Positions 21,285 through 30,334 of a DNA stretch of 64,000 bases are shown here, piece by piece; positions within the stretch are counted from its first letter, which is position 1, and every line of letters starts with the position of its first letter. This DNA is from Geminicoccus harenae (GTDB taxonomy: Bacteria > Pseudomonadota > Alphaproteobacteria > Geminicoccales > Geminicoccaceae). The position numbers and the translations under genes were made by a program. The DNA lies in the NCBI RefSeq assembly GCF_019800005.1, contig NZ_JABGCL010000018.1, positions 56,729 through 120,728 of the forward strand, read 5' to 3'. The notes beneath the pieces are model-generated. The model saw only the letters and a program-made list of their open reading frames with translations, was not told the origin of the DNA and did no database searches.

Positions 21285-22661
21285 TTAGGAAGAGCGAGTC
21301 TCGTCCGCGGCCTCGGCCACGTCCAGCATCTCGTCCTCGTCCTCGTCGACCTCCTTCATCAGCTCCTCGGGCGAGACCTTCTGCGTCTCGACCTTGGCCT
21401 TCTCGACGATGAAGTCGACGACCTTGTCCTCGAAGATCGGCGCGCGGAGCTGCTCGAGCGCGGCCGGGTTCTTCTGGTAGAACTCGAACACCTGGCGGGC
21501 CTGGCCGGGGAAGCGCTGCGCCTGGGCGATCATCGCCTGCTGCAGCTCCTTGTTCTCGACCTTGACCTCGTTCTTGGTGCCGATGTCGGAGAGCAGCAGG
21601 CCCAGGCGCACGCGGCGCTCGGCGATCTTGCGATACTCCTCCTTGGCCTCCTCCTCCGACTTGTTCTCGTCGGCGAAGGTCTGGCCCTGGCGCTGCATCT
21701 CGGCAGTGAGCTGGTTCCAGATCGCGTCGAACTCCAGCTCGACCATACCGGGCGGCACCTCGAACGGGTAGCGGTCGGCCAGCACGTCCAGGAGCGCGCG
21801 CTTCAGCTTCATGCGGGTGGCGCGGCCATACTCGGCGGCAAAGCGGCCTTCCACCGCCTCCTTGAGCTTATCCACGCTCTCCTGGCCGAGCTTCTTGGCG
21901 AACTCGTCGTCGAGCTGGACCAGGCCCGGCTCCTCGATCTTGGTGACCTTGATGTCGAAGGTCGCCGCCTTGCCCTTCAGGTTCTCGGCACCGTAGTCCT
22001 CGGGGAAGGTGACCTCGATCACCTTCTCCTCGCCCACCGAGGTGCCGACCAGCTGGTCCTCGAAGCCCGGCACCAGCATGCCCGAGCCGATCACCACCGG
22101 CATGTCCTTGCCGGTGCCGCCGTCGAACGCCACGCCGTCGATCTTGCCGGCGAAGTCGATGGTGACCCGGTCGTCCTGCTGCGCCGGGCGCGGCTCGGCC
22201 GGCTCCGCGTAGGGGCGGTTCGCCTTGACGATGTCGTCCAGCGCCTTCTGCACGGTCTCGGCCGGGATCTCGGCCTCGTACCGGGTCAGCTCGATCGCCG
22301 CCAGGTCGACCTCCGGCGGGGTCGGCAGGTTCTCGACATGGAGCTCGAACTCCAGGTCCTTGCCCTCGTCGAACGAGGTGACCTCGACCTTGGGCTGGAG
22401 TGCCGGGCGGAGCTGGTTGTCGGCGATGGCCTTCTTGGAGCCCTCGTCGATGCTCTTTTCCAGGATCTCGCCGGTGACCGAGCGGCCATACTGCTTCTTG
22501 AGCAGCGAGACGGGAGCCTTGCCCGGGCGGAAGCCCGGCAGGCGCGCGGTCTTGGCGAGCGCGCTCAGCCGCTCGGCGACCTTCGTCTCGATGTCGGCGG
22601 CCGGGACCACCACCTTCAGATGATGCTTCAGACCGTCGGCCGAAACCTGCGTGACCTGCAT
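21285..22661 (-). CDS. tig: Trigger factor, ribosome-associated chaperone
   Basis: A 458-residue chaperone and prolyl isomerase that receives nascent chains at the ribosome exit. The ribosome-binding signature is seen as PGFRPGKAPVSLLKKQYG near residues 44-61. The FKBP-like PPIase domain includes DRVTIDFAGKIDG and the PGFEDQLVGTSVGEEKVIEVTFPEDY stretch. The alpha-helical C-terminal arms end in an acidic tail (EVDEDEDEMLDVAEAADE). The start follows tRNA-Leu by 79 bases with no terminator visible, so the tRNA promoter may contribute. Confidence 0.97.
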   Translation of the reverse strand: MQVTQVSADGLKHHLKVVVPAADIETKVAERLSALAKTARLPGFRPGKAPVSLLKKQYGRSVTGEILEKSIDEGSKKAIADNQLRPALQPKVEVTSFDEGKDLEFELHVENLPTPPEVDLAAIELTRYEAEIPAETVQKALDDIVKANRPYAEPAEPRPAQQDDRVTIDFAGKIDGVAFDGGTGKDMPVVIGSGMLVPGFEDQLVGTSVGEEKVIEVTFPEDYGAENLKGKAATFDIKVTKIEEPGLVQLDDEFAKKLGQESVDKLKEAVEGRFAAEYGRATRMKLKRALLDVLADRYPFEVPPGMVELEFDAIWNQLTAEMQRQGQTFADENKSEEEAKEEYRKIAERRVRLGLLLSDIGTKNEVKVENKELQQAMIAQAQRFPGQARQVFEFYQKNPAALEQLRAPIFEDKVVDFIVEKAKVETQKVSPEELMKEVDEDEDEMLDVAEAADETRSS

Positions 22662-22740
22662 TGAGCGCCCTCGAAACGACCAATGCCGGCGGCCAGCCCT
22701 CGGCCACCGGCTTCCATGGATATTCGCGGCCGGACGGATC

Positions 22741-22825
22741 TGGTGCGGACGGAGGGACTCGAACCCTCACGAGTTTCCCCACAGGAACCTAAATCCTGCG
22801 TGTCTACCAATTCCACCACGTCCGC
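22741..22825 (-). tRNA. tRNA-Leu (TAG)
   Basis: An 85-base class II tRNA with encoded CCA. Acceptor arms GCGGACG and CGTCCGC pair perfectly. The anticodon loop TTTAGGT between CAGGA and TCCTG gives TAG (leucine CUA/CUG). A long variable arm (TGGGGAAACTCGT region) is present and the T arm is GGGTTCGAGTCCC. It lies directly upstream of tig. Confidence 0.97.
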
Positions 22826-22889
22826 GCGGTTCGACCCGTCACGGGCGTGCACGCGGATTCCCGCTGCCGGCTGGCCGCGAAGGTGGGGC

Positions 22890-22918
22890 TCCATAGCAGC
22901 GTTCGCCCCGTGGCTCAA
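22890..22918 (-). promoter_or_regulatory. Candidate promoter of tRNA-Leu (and tig)
   Basis: TTGAGC, 17 bases, TATGGA on the minus strand. The -10 box ends 64 bases before the tRNA 5' end, so the precursor would have a long leader. Confidence 0.45.
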
Positions 22919-23010
22919 CCCGCAGGGATAGCGGTCGGGACAACGGGCCGCCGGGCTGCCCCTTTCGTCCGATCCGCGCTAGAAGCCAGCCAGCTTCACC
23001 GGGCAAGACC

Positions 23011-24555
23011 ATGACCGACCGCGTACTGATCCTCGATTTCGGCTCCCAGGTGACCCAGCTGATCGCGCGCCGGGTGCGCGAGGCCAGGGTGTACTGCGAG
23101 ATCCTGCCCTGCACGGCGACCGACCAGCAGGTCCGCGCGTTCGGCGCCGGTGCCGTGATCCTGTCCGGCGGGCCGGCCTCCACCCACGAGGCGCTGAGCC
23201 CGAGGGCACCGGACGCGGTGTTCGAGCTGGGCGTGCCGGTGCTCGGCATCTGCTATGGCGAGCAGACCATGGCGGCCCAACTCGGCGGCAAGGTCGAGCC
23301 GTCCTCGCACCGCGAGTTCGGCCGGGCCACGATCCGGCTGGAGCGGCCCTCGCCCTTGTTCGATGCCATCCTGGAGCCGGGTGAGACCGCCCAGGTCTGG
23401 ATGAGCCATGGCGACAAGGTGACGGCCCTGCCCAAGGGCTTCAACATCCTCGCCGTCTCGGACGGCTCGCCGTTCGCCGCGGTCGCCGACGAGGCGCGCC
23501 GCTTCTACGGTGTGCAGTTCCACCCCGAGGTCGTCCATACGCCGATCGGCGCCAAGCTCCTGGAGAACTTCGTCTACAAGATCGCCGGCCTGTCCGGCGA
23601 CTGGTCGATGAGCGCCTACAAGGAGCAGGCGATCGCCCAGATCCGCCGGCAGGTGGGCGAAGGCCGGGTCTTGTGCGGCCTGTCCGGCGGCGTGGACAGC
23701 GCGGTGGCGGCACTCCTCCTGCACGAGGCGATCGGCGACCAGCTCACCTGCGTGTTCGTGGATACCGGCCTGCTCCGCCACGGCGAGGCCAAGGAGGTGG
23801 TCGACCTGTTCCGGGGCCACTTCAACATCCCGCTGGTGGCCGTCGATGCGGGGCAGGAGTTCCTGGGCAAGCTCGCCGGCGTCACCGACCCCGAGAAGAA
23901 GCGCAAGATCATCGGCGCCACCTTCATCGACGTGTTCGACCGCGAGGCCGGCAAGCTGGGCGGCGCGGACTTCCTGGCCCAGGGCACGCTCTACCCGGAC
24001 GTGATCGAGAGCGTTTCCTTCCGCGGCCCCTCGGTCACCATCAAGTCGCACCACAATGTCGGCGGCCTCCCGGAGCGGATGCGCATGAAGCTGGTGGAGC
24101 CGCTCCGCGAGCTGTTCAAGGACGAGGTCCGCGTGCTCGGCCGCGAGCTGGGCCTGCCCGAGATCTTCGTGGGCCGCCACCCCTTCCCCGGGCCGGGCCT
24201 GGCCGTGCGCATCCCGGGCGAGATCACGCCGGACGCCGTCGAGACCCTGCAGCAGGCCGACCGGATCTATCTGGAGGAGATCCGGATGGCCGGCCTCTAC
24301 GACCGGATCTGGCAGGCCTTCGCCGTGCTCCTCCCCGTCCGCACCGTGGGCGTGATGGGCGACGCGCGCACCTATGAGCGGGTCTGCGCGCTGCGCGCCG
24401 TCACCTCCGAGGACGGCATGACCGCCGACGTCTTCCTGTTCGAGCCCTCCTTCCTGGCCCGCGTCGCCAACCGGATCGTCAACGAGGTCAAGGGCATCAA
24501 CCGGGTGGTCTACGACTACACCTCCAAGCCGCCCGGCACGATCGAGTGGGAATGA
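23011..24555 (+). CDS. guaA: GMP synthase (glutamine-hydrolysing)
   Basis: A 514-residue two-domain enzyme converting XMP to GMP. The class I glutamine amidotransferase domain has catalytic Cys81 in GICYGEQ and the His/Glu pair in QFHPEVVHT. The ATP-pyrophosphatase domain has the PP-loop SGGVDS near residues 225-230. The C-terminal dimerisation part ends KPPGTIEWE, the invariant family end. The elbow motif reads GICYGEQ where many homologues have CYGMQ. It stands alone, divergent from tRNA-Leu. Confidence 0.98.
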   Translation: MTDRVLILDFGSQVTQLIARRVREARVYCEILPCTATDQQVRAFGAGAVILSGGPASTHEALSPRAPDAVFELGVPVLGICYGEQTMAAQLGGKVEPSSHREFGRATIRLERPSPLFDAILEPGETAQVWMSHGDKVTALPKGFNILAVSDGSPFAAVADEARRFYGVQFHPEVVHTPIGAKLLENFVYKIAGLSGDWSMSAYKEQAIAQIRRQVGEGRVLCGLSGGVDSAVAALLLHEAIGDQLTCVFVDTGLLRHGEAKEVVDLFRGHFNIPLVAVDAGQEFLGKLAGVTDPEKKRKIIGATFIDVFDREAGKLGGADFLAQGTLYPDVIESVSFRGPSVTIKSHHNVGGLPERMRMKLVEPLRELFKDEVRVLGRELGLPEIFVGRHPFPGPGLAVRIPGEITPDAVETLQQADRIYLEEIRMAGLYDRIWQAFAVLLPVRTVGVMGDARTYERVCALRAVTSEDGMTADVFLFEPSFLARVANRIVNEVKGINRVVYDYTSKPPGTIEWE

Positions 24556-24593
24556 ACGCGAGCGACCAAGCCTGGCAATATTCGCTTTTCGAT

Positions 24594-24619
24594 AGAACTT
24601 TTTAGGCAGCCGATCCGTT
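24594..24619 (+). promoter_or_regulatory. Possible EcfG-type promoter before the histidine kinase
   Basis: AGAAC, 17 bases, CGTT, one mismatch from the alphaproteobacterial general-stress consensus GGAAC-N16/17-CGTT. It lies 134 bases before the kinase start. Weak by itself. Confidence 0.3.
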
Positions 24620-24752
24620 GTTGGCCTAGGCGAAGTTTCCTGAGCGGTGGCACTGCGCCATCCGTGGGAGGACGGCTGATGGGACCGACTGCCCATGCCA
24701 TGGGCCTGCCCGGGCGCGGCCGCAGGCAGACCCGCCCGGAGGTGCCGGCACC

Positions 24753-27700
24753 ATGAGCGGCCCGGCCCAGCAGGCGAGCAGCGTCGACGACGTCCTCATC
24801 ACCGCCGAGCTGGACCGCCGGCCCTCGCGTGCGCCCGACTTCCAGGCGGAAAGCGAAGCCCTGCGCGATCTGGCGGAAGTCATGGCGAACCGGCCGGGCC
24901 AGGTCCTGCAGCGCCTGGTGGAGACGGCGCTGCGCCTGACGGGTGCCGGATCGGCCGGGCTCAGCCTGCTGGAAGGTGACGGCCCGTCCGCCGTGTTCCG
25001 CTGGATCGCGACCGCCGGTGCCCTCGCCGGCCGGGTGGGCGGCACCATGCCGGGCGACGCCAGCGCGTGCGGCCTGGTCGTCGCGCGCGACGAGGTGCTG
25101 TTGCTCGAGGATGGCGGGCGGCTCTTCCCGGCACTGCGGGACGTCGTCCCACCAATCCGGGAGAACCTGCTCGTCCCCTTCCGGGTCGGCGGCAGGCCCA
25201 TCGGCACGCTCTGGGTGGTGATGCACCGCCCCTCGGCCCGGTTCGGGCGGGAAGATTCCCGCATCCTGCAGAACCTCGCCCGCTTCGCCTCGGCCGCCCA
25301 CCAGCTCGTGCAGACCCTGGCCGGCACGCAGAGGAGCGAGGAGCTGCGCCGCATCGCGCTGGAAGGCGGGCGCATGGCGGCCTGGCGCTGGGACATGCGC
25401 AGCGGCCGGATCCGGGGCGACGCAGTCTTCCAGGTGCTGTGGGACCTGCCGCCCAGCAACGATGGCTGGCCGGTGTCGGTCTTCGCCAGCCGCGCGACCC
25501 TGGACGCCCCGCATGTGACGCCTCCGCTGTTCGCCAGGGCGATCGAGCCCGGGGAGGATTTCGACGGCGAGCTCCATGTGGGCGGCGCCACCCCGTCCGG
25601 AAGGTGGATCAGGTGGCGCGGCCGGGCGGAACAGGAGCGGCCCTGGATCATCAACGGCGTCAGCTTCGACATCACCGAGCAGCGGCTGACCGAGGACCGG
25701 CTGACCCTCCTGCTGCAGCTGAGCGACGCGCTCCGGCCGCTGGCCGACCCGGCCGCGATCCAGGGCGAGGCCGCCCGCATCCTCGCCCGCCACCTGCGCA
25801 GCGACCAGGCCTTCTACGCCGACATCGACGGGGAGGCCCGGCTGGTCACGGTGGAGCGCGATCACGCCGCGGGCGAGGCCCAATCCCTGGAAGGGCCCCA
25901 TCCGTTCGGACGGCTGGGCCCGCTGCTGGAGGCATTGCGGCAAGATCCGCCGGTCGTCACGGGCGGCTCCGCGGCCCTGCCCTCGGCGCCCCCCGCGGAC
26001 GGCCCCTGGCAGGCATTGCTCGCGCGGTCGCTCGCCTGCGTGCCGATCATCAAGCAGGGCCGACTGGTGGCCGCGATGGGCGTGGCCGACCGGCCGGCCC
26101 GACAGTGGCGGCCAGAGGAACTGGCGCTGATCCAGGACGTGGCCGAGCGGGCCCGGGAGGCCCTGGAGCACGCCCGCACCGGGGAGGCGGTCCGGCGCAA
26201 GAACGCGGTGCTGGAGGGCATCAACCGGATCTTCCGCGAGGCGCTGGGCACCCGTTCGGAGGAGGAGCTGAGCGAGATCTGCCTGGAAGTCGCCGAGGAC
26301 ATCACCGCGAGCGAGTTCAGCTTCATGGGCGAGGTCGACTTCGCCGCCAACCGGCTGGACGACCTTTCGGTGAGTGCGCGCGGCTGGCAGCGTTTCGCCA
26401 TGGCAGACCCGCGCTTTGCCAAGGGCAAGGCACCCATCGGGTTCACGATCCACGGCATCTACGGCCGGGTCCTGACCGACGGCCGGGGCCTCATCGCCAA
26501 CGATCCGGCCAATCATCCGGACCGGATCGGCCTGCCCGAGGGACATCCGCCGTTGCACGCCTTCATGGGCGTGCCGCTGATCCAGGATGGGCGGGTAATC
26601 GGCATGATCGGCCTGGCCAACCGCCGAGGTGGCTACCGGCCGGACGATCTGGAGGTCGCCCAGGCGCTGGCACCGGCGATCCTGCAGGCCTTGTGCAACA
26701 AGCGCGCCGAGAATGCGCTGCGCGAGAGCGAGCAGCGCTTCAAGCAGTTCGGGGACGCGTCCTCCGACGTCATCTGGATCCGCAACGCCAGGACGCTGCG
26801 GCTGGAATATCTGAGCCAGGCCTTCGAGGCGGTCTACGGCCAGCCGCGCAGTGCGCTGCAGGCAGGCACGGTGCGGGACTGGGTGCGGCCGATGCTGGCC
26901 GAGGATCGCGGCCGGGTGCTGGCGAACCTCCGGCAGGTCCGCCAGGGCCGGCAGGTCACCCTCGAATACCGGATCCGGCGGCGCTCGGATGGCCAGGCCC
27001 GCTGGGTGCGCAGCACCCAGTTCCCGCTCCTGGACGAGGACGGGCAGGTGCAGCGGATCGGCGGGATCAGCGAGGACATCACCGAGCAGAAGGCCACCGC
27101 CGACCGGCTGCAGGTCCTGGTCGCCGAGCTGCAGCACCGCACCCGCAACCTCCTGGCCGTGGTCCGCTCGCTGGCCGACAAGACCTTGCGGCGCAGCGCC
27201 GACCTGCCCGACTTCCAGGCGCGGTTCCAGGACCGGCTGGCGGCACTCGCCCGGGTGAACGGCCTGCTGTCGCGGCTGGAGGATGGCGGCCGCATCGCCT
27301 TCGACGAGCTGCTGCGGGTCGAGCTGACGGCACTCGGCATGCTGGACGGCCAGTCCGACCGGGTCGTGACCGAGGGGCCGCAGGGCGTGGGCCTGCGCTC
27401 CAGCACCGTGCAGATCCTGGCGCTGGCCCTGCACGAGCTCGGCACCAACGCGCTCAAGTACGGGGCCCTGTCCGGGGCCGGCGGCCAACTGGAGGTGCGC
27501 TGGCGCCTGGAGCGGCAGGACGACGCGCCGCAGCTCGAGGTGCGCTGGGAGGAGCGCGGGGTGGCGATGCCCGAGCCGGGTGCGGCGCCCAGGGGCGGCG
27601 GCTACGGGCGGGAGCTGATCGAGCGGGCGCTGCCCTACCAGCTCAACGCCAGGACGGCCTACGAGCTAGGTCCGGACGGCGTGCGCTGCACGATCATGCT

Positions 27701-27764
27701 GCCGGTATCGGGCACACTGCTGCTGCCCAGCGGTTGTGGCAGGAAGGAGGGCGTCCATGACTGA
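24753..27764 (+). CDS. HWE-family sensor histidine kinase with GAF and PAS domains
   Basis: A 1003-residue, probably soluble sensor kinase; no membrane helix is seen. Domain order by eye: GAF (about 45-190), PAS-like (200-310) ending DITEQ, GAF (315-475), GAF (485-650), PAS (655-785) again ending DITEQ, and an HWE kinase core (790-1000). The phosphorylated residue is probably His795 in LQHRTRNLLAV. The N-box LHELGTNALKYGAL and the later VRWEERG give the H...WxE marks of the family. The G-box is RGGGYGRELIERALPY. The response regulator gene starts inside its last codons, a coupled two-component unit. The signal sensed is unknown. Confidence 0.85.
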   Translation: MSGPAQQASSVDDVLITAELDRRPSRAPDFQAESEALRDLAEVMANRPGQVLQRLVETALRLTGAGSAGLSLLEGDGPSAVFRWIATAGALAGRVGGTMPGDASACGLVVARDEVLLLEDGGRLFPALRDVVPPIRENLLVPFRVGGRPIGTLWVVMHRPSARFGREDSRILQNLARFASAAHQLVQTLAGTQRSEELRRIALEGGRMAAWRWDMRSGRIRGDAVFQVLWDLPPSNDGWPVSVFASRATLDAPHVTPPLFARAIEPGEDFDGELHVGGATPSGRWIRWRGRAEQERPWIINGVSFDITEQRLTEDRLTLLLQLSDALRPLADPAAIQGEAARILARHLRSDQAFYADIDGEARLVTVERDHAAGEAQSLEGPHPFGRLGPLLEALRQDPPVVTGGSAALPSAPPADGPWQALLARSLACVPIIKQGRLVAAMGVADRPARQWRPEELALIQDVAERAREALEHARTGEAVRRKNAVLEGINRIFREALGTRSEEELSEICLEVAEDITASEFSFMGEVDFAANRLDDLSVSARGWQRFAMADPRFAKGKAPIGFTIHGIYGRVLTDGRGLIANDPANHPDRIGLPEGHPPLHAFMGVPLIQDGRVIGMIGLANRRGGYRPDDLEVAQALAPAILQALCNKRAENALRESEQRFKQFGDASSDVIWIRNARTLRLEYLSQAFEAVYGQPRSALQAGTVRDWVRPMLAEDRGRVLANLRQVRQGRQVTLEYRIRRRSDGQARWVRSTQFPLLDEDGQVQRIGGISEDITEQKATADRLQVLVAELQHRTRNLLAVVRSLADKTLRRSADLPDFQARFQDRLAALARVNGLLSRLEDGGRIAFDELLRVELTALGMLDGQSDRVVTEGPQGVGLRSSTVQILALALHELGTNALKYGALSGAGGQLEVRWRLERQDDAPQLEVRWEERGVAMPEPGAAPRGGGYGRELIERALPYQLNARTAYELGPDGVRCTIMLPVSGTLLLPSGCGRKEGVHD

Positions 27765-28191
27765 GGTGACATTGGCGGGCCGGCGCGTGCTGGTCGCCGA
27801 GGACGAGTACATGCTGGCCGACGATCTCCGCCAGGCCCTGGAGGATGCAGGTGCGGTCGTGCTGGGCCCGGTCCCCCTGCTGCGGGAGGTGCTGGCCCTG
27901 ATCGGCGAGCATGCGCAGATCGACGCCGCGGTGCTCGACGTCAATCTGTGCGGCGAGATGGTCTGGCCGGCCGCCGACCTCCTGAGCGAACGGGGCGTCC
28001 CCCTGCTCCTGACCACGGGCTACGAGCGCTCGAGCATACCCGGCCGCCATGCCCATGTGACGCGCTGCGAGAAGCCGGCAGCGCCGATGGAGATCGCCCG
28101 GGCAGTGGCGCGGGAACTCCAGGCCCGCGCGGCCACGCAGCTACGCACCCCGCCGCCTGCCAGCCCGTCGGATCGTCAGCCTATCGCGTGA
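27757..28191 (+). CDS. Single-domain response regulator (receiver)
   Basis: A 144-residue CheY-like receiver with no output domain. The acidic pair Glu15/Asp16 (VAEDEYM), phosphoacceptor Asp61 (VLDVNL), the TTGYE switch near residues 86-90 and Lys106 (CEKPA) are all present. The ATG overlaps the kinase stop by 8 bases with a strong AGGAAGGAGG ribosome site at 27741-27750. That selects this start over one seven codons upstream. Its job is probably to relay or dissipate phosphate from the HWE kinase. The last 25 residues are a proline/serine-rich tail. Confidence 0.9.
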   Translation: MTEVTLAGRRVLVAEDEYMLADDLRQALEDAGAVVLGPVPLLREVLALIGEHAQIDAAVLDVNLCGEMVWPAADLLSERGVPLLLTTGYERSSIPGRHAHVTRCEKPAAPMEIARAVARELQARAATQLRTPPPASPSDRQPIA

Positions 28192-29069
28192 TGCTGCCGG
28201 CCGGCGTCCAGCGGGCCCAGCACCAGCTTCGTGCCCCAGGGGTCGCTCAGGACGATCTGGCCGGGCGTCCCGCCGCCTGCCTGCTCCGCCAGGCGCTCTG
28301 CCGCCGCCAGCCGTGCCGGGCCGAGCGCCACCCGCACCTCGGTGAGCCCGGTGGACGGCAGGGCGCGCGGCTCGGCGCCCCGGCTGTTCCAGATGTTGGC
28401 GGCGAAGTGATGGTGATAGCCGTCGGCCGAGAAGAACACCGCACCCGGATAGCGGCAGGTGACGTCCAGGCCGAGCCGGCCCGCGTAGATTTCCTCCGCC
28501 GCCGGCAGCGCACCCACCTGCAGATGGACATGGCCGACCACGGTGCCATCGGGAGCACCCCGCCAGTCCTGCCCGCCGCCGCTGGCGATCACATCGTCCA
28601 CGTCCATCCGCTCGGTCGCCATCGCGACCAGCCCGTCCTGCCAGCGCCAGCTCGCGGCCGGCCGGTCGACATAGATCTCGATCCCGTTGCCTTCCGGGTC
28701 GTCCAGATAGACGGCCTCGCTCACCAGATGATCGGAAGCACCGCTGAGCCGCACGCCGGTCGCGGCGGCATGGCGCAGCCAGCGGCCGAGATCACCCCGG
28801 CCCGGCAGGAGGAAGGCCGTGTGGAACAGGCCGGCCTCCCTGCCCGAGCGCCGGCGCGCGGACCGGTCCTCCCGCAGCTCCAGCAGCACCCGTGAGCCGG
28901 CACCCAGCAACGCCGTGCCCGGCTCCTCCCCCATCGGTTCCAGCCCCACCGTCTGCCGGTAGAAGTCGCGCATGGCGACCAGGTCATGCACGGTCAGGAC
29001 GACCCGCTCGATCGCGAGCGTCGTCCGGCCAGTGGCTAGGGACGAGGCGGCCTGGACGGCGCTGGACAT
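28176..29069 (-). CDS. VOC-family protein, CatE-like ring-cleavage dioxygenase fold
   Basis: A 297-residue protein with two paired glyoxalase/bleomycin-resistance modules. The first starts AIERVVLTVHDLVAMRDFYRQTVGLEPM, the second VVGHVHLQVGALPAAEEIYAGRLGLDVTC. Putative metal ligands are His in LFHTAFL, Glu in GNGIEIYVD, His in VGHVHLQV and the YHHHFAANIW histidines. The pattern resembles Bacillus CatE (catechol 2,3-dioxygenase type, about 285 residues). The actual substrate cannot be told. The start ATG at 29069 was chosen from the module boundary; upstream in-frame codons are low-complexity. It overlaps the receiver gene end by 16 bases, tail to tail. Confidence 0.8.
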   Translation of the reverse strand: MSSAVQAASSLATGRTTLAIERVVLTVHDLVAMRDFYRQTVGLEPMGEEPGTALLGAGSRVLLELREDRSARRRSGREAGLFHTAFLLPGRGDLGRWLRHAAATGVRLSGASDHLVSEAVYLDDPEGNGIEIYVDRPAASWRWQDGLVAMATERMDVDDVIASGGGQDWRGAPDGTVVGHVHLQVGALPAAEEIYAGRLGLDVTCRYPGAVFFSADGYHHHFAANIWNSRGAEPRALPSTGLTEVRVALGPARLAAAERLAEQAGGGTPGQIVLSDPWGTKLVLGPLDAGRQHHAIG

Positions 29070-29255
29070 GGGCTGGCTCCGGCAGTTGCTGACCTTCTCC
29101 CTGATGAGATGGTTCCGGCCACTGCGGATGATTATCCCGCTTTCACCGGCCGCATGGTTTCCTTTCGGGAACGAATGTCGGCTGGACGAGCTTCTGGTTC
29201 GCTGCCAGGGCGGAGCACCGAAGCCCGTTTCGGGCCTGCCTGGAGGAACCGGCCG

Positions 29256-29618
29256 ATGGCCCTGACCATGTACGGCATCAAGAACTGCGACACGGTGCGC
29301 AAGGCGCGCGCCTGGCTGGACGAGCACGGCATCGACCATGCGTTCCACGACTACAGGAGCCAGGGTGTCGACCGCGCCGCACTCCTGCGCTGGGTGGACG
29401 AGCTGGGCTGGGAAGCCCTGCTCAACCGTGCCGGCACCACCTTCCGCCGGCTGCCGGAGGCCGAGCGGACCGGGCTGGACCGGGGGCGGGCGACGGCGCT
29501 GATGCTGGCCCAGCCCTCGATCATCCGGCGCCCGGTCCTGGATTTGGGGGAGCGCCGGCTCGTGGGCTTCCGGCCGGAGACCTATGCCGAGGCGCTGGCC
29601 GGGTCCGGCCGGGGCTGA
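29256..29618 (+). CDS. ArsC/YffB-like thioredoxin-fold reductase
   Basis: A 120-residue small protein of the ArsC/Spx/YffB family. The motif YGIKNCDTVRKARAWL carries the single active Cys11. The family RRPVLDLG segment follows near residue 90 and the protein ends at usual length. It more closely resembles YffB than true arsenate reductase because the start reads MYGIKNCDTV. A GGAGGAA ribosome site precedes the ATG. It is not linked to other arsenic genes, so an arsenate role is unsupported. Confidence 0.85.
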   Translation: MALTMYGIKNCDTVRKARAWLDEHGIDHAFHDYRSQGVDRAALLRWVDELGWEALLNRAGTTFRRLPEAERTGLDRGRATALMLAQPSIIRRPVLDLGERRLVGFRPETYAEALAGSGRG

Positions 29619-29624
29619 CGCCCC

Positions 29625-30185
29625 TCACACGCGCTCGGCGATCCCCTGCACGAAGTCGTAGGTCGCCTCGGGCGTGTGGATCGCACCGTCCGCACGCAGG
29701 AACGAGGAGTAAAGGGTGAAGCCGTTCACGGTGAACGGCTCGGAACGGTACAGGCTCAGTCGCTTGAGGAACGCGCCCAGCCGGTTCTCGGGCAGCGGCC
29801 CGCGCAGCCGGGCGATGGTCAGGTGCGGCGCGAACTTGCGCGTTTCCGGGGCGATGCCGAGGCTGGCGAGCTGGCGGTCGACCCGGCGCTTGAGCTGCAG
29901 CAGCCCTTCCGAGGGCGCCACCCCGATCCACAGCGTGGTCGGCTCGCCGCGCGGCGGGAAATGGCCGATCCCCTGGAGCTGCAGCTCGAACGGTGCCGCG
30001 GTGACGTGCGCCAGCGCCTCGCCGACCTCCTCGAAGGTCGGCTCGTCGACCTCGCCGATGAAGCGCAGCGTGATGTGCAGGTCGTCCGCGTCGGCCCAGC
30101 GCACGTCGGGCAGGCCCACGCACAGCCGCTCGACCTGGTCGACCACGTGTTCGGGCAGGTCGAGCGCCACATAAATGCGCGGCAT
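29625..30185 (-). CDS. thpR: RNA 2',3'-cyclic phosphodiesterase (2H family)
   Basis: A 186-residue 2H phosphoesterase of the ThpR/LigT type. The two catalytic HxTx motifs are His37-Ile-Thr (HITL) and His121-Leu-Thr (HLTI). The N-terminus RIYVALDLPEHV and the family SLYRSEPF...YSS ending fit. It hydrolyses 2',3'-cyclic phosphates at RNA ends in vitro; the physiological substrate is unclear in bacteria. Convergent with the YffB-like gene, 6 bases apart. Confidence 0.93.
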   Translation of the reverse strand: MPRIYVALDLPEHVVDQVERLCVGLPDVRWADADDLHITLRFIGEVDEPTFEEVGEALAHVTAAPFELQLQGIGHFPPRGEPTTLWIGVAPSEGLLQLKRRVDRQLASLGIAPETRKFAPHLTIARLRGPLPENRLGAFLKRLSLYRSEPFTVNGFTLYSSFLRADGAIHTPEATYDFVQGIAERV

Positions 30186-30218
30186 GGTCGGCCGTCCCTC
30201 CAGATGCAGGTACCCCGG

Positions 30219-30247
30219 GTTCTAGAGGATTGCAGCACGCTTGCCAA
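30219..30247 (-). promoter_or_regulatory. Promoter of thpR
   Basis: TTGGCA, 17 bases, TAGAAC on the minus strand, about 35 bases before the thpR ATG. It overlaps a weaker candidate on the plus strand for the next operon. Confidence 0.5.
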
Positions 30248-30269
30248 ACGATGGGTCCGACCCTACCAA
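30241..30269 (+). promoter_or_regulatory. Candidate promoter of the TPR-bamB-der operon
   Basis: TTGCCA, 17 bases, TACCAA on the plus strand. If real, transcripts would begin after the ATG codons at 30230 and 30251, supporting the TTG start at 30335 for the first gene. Confidence 0.35.
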
Positions 30270-30334
30270 ACCGCAAAAGGTCCGGGCCGGCCGCGTCCGG
30301 CGCCAGTCCTGCATCTGCCGGGGGAATCATCACC

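Noticed and set aside
24516..27488. A 990-codon frame antisense to the histidine kinase
   Set aside because: Mirror frame of a strong coding sequence; no motifs, no ribosome site.
29256..29618. Arsenate reductase of an ars operon
   Set aside because: The family is right in a broad sense but the motif is YffB-like and no arsR, arsB or acr3 is near.
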